Source of the DNA: DASQFI01 sp035633215
GTDB taxonomy: Bacteria > Acidobacteriota > Vicinamibacteria > Vicinamibacterales > SCN-69-37
Assembly: GCA_035633215.1 (NCBI GenBank)
Contig: DASQFI010000031.1
Location: 1 to 64,000 of the forward strand
Length of the DNA stretch: 64,000 nucleotides
Direction: 5' to 3'
Shown: positions 59,611 to 64,000 of the stretch, piece after piece
Layout: each line of letters begins with the position of its first letter
How positions within the stretch are numbered: the first letter of the stretch is position 1
Program-made: the position numbers and the translations under genes
The notes under the pieces: generated by a model
What the model was told of the DNA's origin: nothing
Databases searched by the model: none
What the model saw: the letters and a program-made list of their open reading frames with translations, nothing else

Positions 59611-60294
59611 ATGACGCCACTTGATGCCGTGCTCGATCGGCCCGCACCCGGAAACGCCCCGCTGCGCACATCCCCCGCGCCGCAGGTCCACCTCCGGGTG
59701 CTGGTCGCCGACGACGAACGGGACGTCGTCGAGGCCGTGCGGCTGTTGTTCGCCGCGCACGACCTGACAGTGTTGCCCGCGACCTCCCCGGCAGAAGCGA
59801 TGGCCGCCGCGCGCGTCCAGCCGCTCGACGCCGCGCTGATCGATCTGAACTACGAAAAGGGCCGGACCAACGGCGACCAGGGCCTCGAGCTGATCTCGAC
59901 GCTCCGGCGCTCGCTTCCGGGGCTGCCGATCGTCGTGATGACGGCGTGGAGCTCGATCGAGCTCGCGCTCGAGGCGATGCGGCGAGGGGCGCGGGACTTC
60001 ATCGAGAAACCGTGGGACGACTCGCGGCTCGTCACGATGATGCGCTCGCACGCCGAGCTGGGGCGGGCGCTCCGCCGGGTCGGCGAGCTCGAAACGGAAG
60101 TGCGTCAGCTGCGCGGCGGCCCCGAAGGCGCGTCGAACGGCAACGGCCTCCCGAGCATGCGGCTCCTCGAAGTCGAAGGCCACCTGGTGCGCCAGGCGAT
60201 GGAGCGGCACCAGGGCAACGTCAGCCGCGCGGCACGCACGCTCGGCCTCAGCCGATCGGCGCTCTACCGCCGGCTGGAACGACACAAGATCTAG
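59611..60294 (+). CDS. Response regulator with Fis-type DNA-binding domain
   Basis: The 227-residue protein has a receiver domain at about 29-150 with D34-D35, phosphoacceptor D78 in LIDLNYEKG, T111 and K133 (FIEKPWDD). The C-terminus is a Fis/HTH_8 helix-turn-helix (GNVSRAARTLGLSRSALYRR, about 198-222), as in NtrC but without the AAA+ domain, similar to RegA/ActR. It may control this ABC efflux unit. No sensor kinase is next to it. The first 25 residues are a Pro-rich lead. Confidence 0.93.
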   Translation: MTPLDAVLDRPAPGNAPLRTSPAPQVHLRVLVADDERDVVEAVRLLFAAHDLTVLPATSPAEAMAAARVQPLDAALIDLNYEKGRTNGDQGLELISTLRRSLPGLPIVVMTAWSSIELALEAMRRGARDFIEKPWDDSRLVTMMRSHAELGRALRRVGELETEVRQLRGGPEGASNGNGLPSMRLLEVEGHLVRQAMERHQGNVSRAARTLGLSRSALYRRLERHKI

Positions 60295-60307
60295 ACAACG
60301 GCGGTTG

Positions 60308-60343
60308 GCGGTCGACGATCCCAGAGTGGAGATCGTCGACCGC
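60308..60343. terminator. Hairpin between converging genes
   Basis: GCGGTCGACGATC (60308-60320) and GATCGTCGACCGC (60331-60343) are perfect complements around a 10-nt loop. It sits between the stop of the response regulator gene and the end of deoC, and could terminate either transcript, although there is no strong T-run. Confidence 0.65.
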
Positions 60344-60350
60344 GATCGGT

Positions 60351-61235
60351 CTAGTACCCAGACCCAGACTGTCCGGGCGCCACGTTCTCGCCACGCGACT
60401 CCTGCAGGATCTTGACCCCGGCGCTCGCGCCGACGCGCGTCGCCCCGGCGGCGACCATGGCTTTGACGCCGTCGAGGTCTCTGACGCCGCCCGCGGCTTT
60501 GACGCCCATGTCCGCGCCGACGACCCGGCGCATCAGCGCGACGTCGGCGACCGTCGCGCCGCCCGGACCGAACCCCGTCGAGGTCTTCACGAAGGTCGCG
60601 CCGGCGGCCTTTGCCAGCGCGCAGGCGGTCACTTTTTCCTCGTCGGTCAGATAGGCGGCTTCGATGATGACCTTGCTCGTCGCGCCGCAGTCCAGGCACG
60701 GCCCCGTGACCGCCTCGATGTCGCGTTCGACGGTCCGCAAGTCGCCCGATTTCAGCGCGCCGATGTTGATGACCATGTCCACCTCGCGCGCGCCGTCGAA
60801 AATCACCCGCCGCGTCTCGAAGTGTTTGACGTCGGCGGTGGTCGCGCCGAGCGGAAAGCCGACGACCGCGCAGACGCCGACGTCGGTGCCGCGCAGGAGC
60901 GACGCACACAGGCCGACCCACGTCGGGTTCACGCAGACCGTCGCGAAATGATGATCGGCGGCGTCGCGGCAGAGCCGCTCGATTTCCTGGCGCGTGGCGT
61001 CGGGCTTGAGCAGCGTATGATCGATCAACGCGGCGATGCCGGACGGCGCGCCGCCGGCAGCGTGCACGCCGAGCCGATCGGCGCCAGCGTCGATGACGCC
61101 TTGAAGCCGCGTCGGACAGCAGTCCTCGAGCACTGAATGACACGCGCATCGCGACACGGGACGGCGCGAGGCCGCCATCACCTCCTCGGCGACGATCGCG
61201 ATCAAGCGCGCGAGATCAACTGACTGCGTGTCCAT
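60351..61235 (-). CDS. deoC: Deoxyribose-phosphate aldolase
   Basis: ATG 61235 gives 294 residues. The first 65 residues are an extension with a Cys cluster (RCACHSVLEDCCPTR), then the TIM barrel: LIDHTLLKPDATRQEIERLC, VCVNPTWVGLCASLL, VVGFPLGATTADVKHFET, EVDMVINIGALKSGD (D153), the Schiff-base Lys217 in FVKTSTGFGPGGATV and GVKAAGGVRDL. It splits deoxyribose 5-phosphate into acetaldehyde and glyceraldehyde 3-phosphate. Its ATG overlaps the stop of the rpiB-like gene, so they are translated together. The Cys-rich extension is not in the E. coli enzyme. Confidence 0.93.
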   Translation of the reverse strand: MDTQSVDLARLIAIVAEEVMAASRRPVSRCACHSVLEDCCPTRLQGVIDAGADRLGVHAAGGAPSGIAALIDHTLLKPDATRQEIERLCRDAADHHFATVCVNPTWVGLCASLLRGTDVGVCAVVGFPLGATTADVKHFETRRVIFDGAREVDMVINIGALKSGDLRTVERDIEAVTGPCLDCGATSKVIIEAAYLTDEEKVTACALAKAAGATFVKTSTGFGPGGATVADVALMRRVVGADMGVKAAGGVRDLDGVKAMVAAGATRVGASAGVKILQESRGENVAPGQSGSGY

Positions 61236-61876
61236 CAGAACCTGTCCTCGAGCCCGCGGATCTTGAGGAGGCGGCGCAAGTACCTGGCCTCGCGCGTGGG
61301 TGTCGAGAGCCACACGTCGACGATTTCCCTCGCCTCTGCCGGCGACACGAGCGTGGCGCCGAGCGTCAGCACGTTCGCCCCGTTATGCTCGCGCGCGTAC
61401 CGGGCGAGCGTCGCTGTGGTGCACATCGCGGCGCGGACGCCCCGGATCTTGTTGGCGGCGATCGCCGATCCCAGGCCCGCGCCGTCGATCACGATGCCCG
61501 CATCGGCCTCGTTGCGGACCACCGCCCGCCCGACCGTTGCAGCAATATCTGGATAGTCCACCGCGTCGGCCGTCGAGGTGCCGTGGTCGGCGACGGCCTT
61601 GCCGGCTTTCCGCAGGTGATCGATCAAAGCCGTCTTGAGGGCGAGACCCGTGTGGTCGGCGCCGATCGCCACTCGCCCCACCGGAGTCACGGGCGCGAGA
61701 TCGGCCGGCAGGGCCGGATCGACCGATCCGGACGGCACCACGGTGACGCGTCTTTCGCGCAGTGTGTCCCAGGCCAGGGGCGTGACGTGCCCGCCGCGAT
61801 CGAGCTCGACCGTTGAGCCCCGCTCGATCAGCCGCGCGTCCGTCTCCGTAATGATGCCGAACCGCCGCGCGGGCAC
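61235..61876 (-). CDS. RpiB/LacAB-type sugar-phosphate isomerase with N-terminal extension
   Basis: The 213-residue protein has an RpiB domain at about 66-213: VAIGADHTGLALKTALIDHL, DHGTSTADAVDYPDIAATVG, GIVIDGAGLGSAIAANKIRG (the usual Cys of G-x-C-G-T-G-x-G is replaced by Ala), REHNGANVLTLGATLVSPAEA. Before it is a 65-residue part with GSTVELDRGGHVTPLAWDTL, a segment type that I recall in front of several microcompartment-linked enzymes. The family turns ribose 5-phosphate to ribulose 5-phosphate. Given deoC next to it, it handles pentose phosphates from nucleosides. The altered Cys position may mean a changed reaction. Confidence 0.85.
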   Translation of the reverse strand: MPARRFGIITETDARLIERGSTVELDRGGHVTPLAWDTLRERRVTVVPSGSVDPALPADLAPVTPVGRVAIGADHTGLALKTALIDHLRKAGKAVADHGTSTADAVDYPDIAATVGRAVVRNEADAGIVIDGAGLGSAIAANKIRGVRAAMCTTATLARYAREHNGANVLTLGATLVSPAEAREIVDVWLSTPTREARYLRRLLKIRGLEDRF

Positions 61877-62401
61877 TCAGTCCTTCCCTTCGAGCACCGC
61901 GATGTCCGGAAGATTGCGGTGCTGCTCGTCGAAGTCGAGCCCGTACCCGACGACGAACCGGTCTTCGATGGTGAATCCGATGTACTCGACTTTCACGTCG
62001 ATCTTCCGTCGCGACGGCTTGCTCAGAAGGCAGGCGGTCTTGAGCGCGCGCGGCTCGCGCGCGCGCAGAATCTCCTGCAGGTACGACAGGGTCAGACCCG
62101 TATCGACGATGTCCTCGACGATGACCACGTTGCGCCCTTCGAGGCTGGTGTCGAGGTCCTTGGTCAGCCGGACCTCACCAGAGGAGTTGGTGCTGGCGCC
62201 ATAGCTCGACACGGCGATGAAGTCGCAGGTCACGGGCCCGTCGATCGCGCGAATGAGCTCAGACAGGAACATGAACGCGCCCTTCAGCACCGCCACGAAA
62301 TGGATCGGCGTGCCCGTGCCGAAGTCCGCGCGGATCGTGCGCGCCAACTCGGCGATCCTCGCCTGGATATCCTGCCGGGGAATCAGCACTTCGAGCGCCA
62401 C
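61877..62401 (-). CDS. hpt: Hypoxanthine phosphoribosyltransferase
   Basis: The 174-residue protein has the PRPP motif VVIVEDIVDTGLTLSYL, a flexible loop SSYGASTNSSGEVRL and the base-binding VEYIGFTIEDRFVVGYGLDFD. This is a normal bacterial HPRT (type I), making IMP or GMP from hypoxanthine or guanine. It lies directly after the amidohydrolase gene on the minus strand (one base between) and directly before rpiB. Confidence 0.95.
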   Translation of the reverse strand: MALEVLIPRQDIQARIAELARTIRADFGTGTPIHFVAVLKGAFMFLSELIRAIDGPVTCDFIAVSSYGASTNSSGEVRLTKDLDTSLEGRNVVIVEDIVDTGLTLSYLQEILRAREPRALKTACLLSKPSRRKIDVKVEYIGFTIEDRFVVGYGLDFDEQHRNLPDIAVLEGKD

Positions 62402-62402
62402 G

Positions 62403-63842
62403 CTATTTGCCTTTCGACTCGGCGCCGGCCGGTGCCGGCGGCACCGACACGCGCACGCGTTCAGCCATGGCCCGCGCGTCGCGCAGCACGTCGGCCGGCT
62501 TCAGCGAGAGCACTTCCCGGTCGCGCATCAGCACGCGTCCGCCCACGATCGTCGTCCGGACATCGTCGCCGCGGGTGACGTACACGAGGTGGGAAATCGG
62601 GTTGAACATCGGCGTCTGGCGGGCGCCGTCCATCGCGACCGTGATGAGATCGGCGTTTTTTCCAGGCTCGAGGCTGCCCGTCGTCTCGCCCAGCCCGATC
62701 GCGTCCGCGCCTCGCCGCGTGGCCAGCTCGAGCACTTGCCGGGCGGGCAGCACTTCCGGATCGCCGGTCGCGGATTTGTGCAGCAGCGCGGCAAAACGCA
62801 TCGCTTCGAACATGTCGAGGTCGTTGTTGCTCGCCGCTCCGTCCGTGCCCAATCCCGACCGAATGCCGGAAATCAGCCACTTCGGCACCGCGGCCACGCC
62901 GCTCGCGAGCTTCATGTTGCTCTCGGGGTTGTGCGCCAGGCCGACGCCGGCCTTGGCGAGGACGGTCATGTCGGCAGCGTCCAGGTACACCGCGTGCGCA
63001 GCGATGGATCGGCCGGTCCAGATGCCGAGTGAATCGAGAAACCGCGTTGGCGACGTGTGAAACGCGTCCTGAACGATCTTCATTTCATCCCGCGTCTCGG
63101 CCAGATGAATCAGCAGCGGGACGTCGTGCCGGTTCGCCAGATCGCGCGCCGCTTTGAGCGTGGCCGGCTCGAGGGTATACGCGGCATGCGGAGCCACGGC
63201 CGGCGTGATGAGCGCATCGGTCTTCCACTTGGTGATGAACGCTTCGGCGCGGGTGAGCCCGGCTTCAGGTGTCGGCGCGTCGGCGACCGGAAACTTGATG
63301 ACCGACTGACCCAGTACGGCCCGCAGACCGGCCTGGCGCGTCACCTCGGCGATGTCGTCTTCGAAGTAATACATGTCGACGAACGTGGTCGTCCCCGACT
63401 CGATCATCTCGAGCGCGGCCAGCCGCGCGCCGACTCGCACGAAATCCGGTGAGACGGTCGCCTTCTCGACCGGGAAGATGTATTTCGTCAGCCAGTCCAT
63501 CAACTTCAGGTCGTCGGCCAGCCCGCGGTACAGCACCATCGGCGCGTGCGTGTGCGTATTGATGAGGCCGGGAAGAATCACCTGTCCCCGAACGTTGATG
63601 CTCTCAGCCGCCTCGTAGCTTCCGCGGATCTCGTCGACGGTCCCGACGGCGACGATCTTCGCGCCGTCGATCGCCACGGCGCCGTCAGGAATGACGCGGC
63701 CGTTGACGTCCATCGTGACGACGGTGCCGCCATGGACGAGGAGGCTGATGGGCGTGCCGGCCTGTCCGCGAATGGACAGGACGAGCAGCGCCGTGATGGC
63801 GACAAAGGCGAGGGCGATGCCGAAGAAACGGCCGGAACGCAT
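62403..63842 (-). CDS. Amidohydrolase of the S-adenosylhomocysteine/methylthioadenosine deaminase type, with signal anchor
   Basis: ATG 63842 gives 479 residues. An N-terminal helix (FFGIALAFVAITALLVLSI) anchors or exports it, unusual for a nucleoside deaminase. The metal site is GLINTHTHAPMVLYRG, HAAYTL, LLIHLAETRDE and GLGTDGAASNNDLDMF. The order matches MtaD/SahH-type and related aminohydrolases (Amidohydrolase 1). It could deaminate adenosine-type or other heterocycles outside the cytosol. The upstream start at 63962 is unlikely because it would read across the promoter of the divergent gene. It heads the salvage operon with hpt, rpiB and deoC. Confidence 0.9.
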   Translation of the reverse strand: MRSGRFFGIALAFVAITALLVLSIRGQAGTPISLLVHGGTVVTMDVNGRVIPDGAVAIDGAKIVAVGTVDEIRGSYEAAESINVRGQVILPGLINTHTHAPMVLYRGLADDLKLMDWLTKYIFPVEKATVSPDFVRVGARLAALEMIESGTTTFVDMYYFEDDIAEVTRQAGLRAVLGQSVIKFPVADAPTPEAGLTRAEAFITKWKTDALITPAVAPHAAYTLEPATLKAARDLANRHDVPLLIHLAETRDEMKIVQDAFHTSPTRFLDSLGIWTGRSIAAHAVYLDAADMTVLAKAGVGLAHNPESNMKLASGVAAVPKWLISGIRSGLGTDGAASNNDLDMFEAMRFAALLHKSATGDPEVLPARQVLELATRRGADAIGLGETTGSLEPGKNADLITVAMDGARQTPMFNPISHLVYVTRGDDVRTTIVGGRVLMRDREVLSLKPADVLRDARAMAERVRVSVPPAPAGAESKGK

Positions 63843-63900
63843 GGGAATGCAGATTCTATCGCTTGCGGTTCCCCGGTTCCCGTACGTGTATAGTTCGCCC

Positions 63901-64000
63901 GTGCCGGTCCATTTGGTGCAGCATCCCGTCGCGCACGATGCGCTCCTGGCGCTGCGCGACAAGACGACGCGTACCAGCCATTTCCGGCGGCTGGCGCACC
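63901..64000 (+). CDS. upp: Uracil phosphoribosyltransferase, N-terminal part (runs off the right edge)
   Basis: GTG 63901 starts VPVHLVQHPVAHDALLALRD then KTTRTSHFRRLAH before the window ends. H-P-x-x-x-x-x-L-x-x-L-R-D-K-x-T-x-x-x-x-F-R-x-L is the start of Upp proteins. The enzyme makes UMP from uracil and PRPP. A TATAGT (63889-63894) seven bases before the start suggests a short-leader transcript. It is divergent from the amidohydrolase and completes a salvage cluster. Confidence 0.85.
   Translation, partial: MPVHLVQHPVAHDALLALRDKTTRTSHFRRLAH

Overview
The window is a GC-rich chromosomal stretch from what is most likely an uncultured or poorly studied Acidobacteriota bacterium, probably of the Vicinamibacteria. 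The pointers are two PadR plus 'orphan permease' (ADOP/MacB-like) pairs, an Oar-like TonB receptor next to a secreted propeller protein, very large Ser/Thr kinases with TPR tails, BACON-domain proteins and many secreted or lipoprotein hypotheticals. This assignment is an inference from gene content. No rRNA, tRNA or CRISPR was seen.

Region 1 (1-4500) differs from the rest. It is a run of integron gene cassettes: six attC-type sites (265-321, 1332-1401, 2016-2086, 2738-2811, 3436-3546, 3940-4009), each a folded imperfect palindrome bounded by RYYYAAC-like and GTTRRRY-like boxes, separate single plus-strand genes that end in or just before the site. No integrase gene lies in the window. The left edge is an IS3-family element that has cut into the first cassette gene. 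Two cassettes carry PD-(D/E)XK-like nuclease folds, one carries a broken Nmad2-like gene, one a frameshifted gene and others proteins of unknown function. The cassette genes may therefore deal with nucleic acids.

Region 2 (4500-28100) holds mostly short, independent genes: a DmpA-type peptidase, a Ser/Thr kinase fused to an alpha/beta hydrolase, a B3-like metallo-hydrolase, DinB, an amidase, an ADOP permease with its PadR repressor, acetyltransferases, a MarR repressor with a perfect 26-bp operator, a class D beta-lactamase, SUI1, esterases and an FAD oxidoreductase. Several genes are truncated or internally deleted (VOC, GGCT, GNAT, HXXEE), so the region has been rearranged.

Region 3 (28100-34000) is a cell-surface locus: lipase maturation factor, WD40/TolB-like lipoprotein, an AlgI-type MBOAT acyltransferase and an AlgJ/AlgX-like SGNH protein. 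Region 4 (34000-46200) has the TonB receptor and secreted propeller partner, a 1285-residue kinase/TPR protein transcribed towards them, and a PadR-ADOP operon.

Region 5 (46200-60350) has a seven-BACON-repeat lipoprotein, an outer-membrane protein, a CysJ-like reductase, an ABC-2 exporter operon with a DUF2207 protein, RsgA, an ankyrin protein, and an adaptor plus ABC ATPase plus response regulator set interrupted by a MITE-like inverted repeat. Region 6 (60350-64000) is a nucleoside/nucleobase salvage cluster: deoC, rpiB-like, hpt, an amidohydrolase and, divergently, upp.
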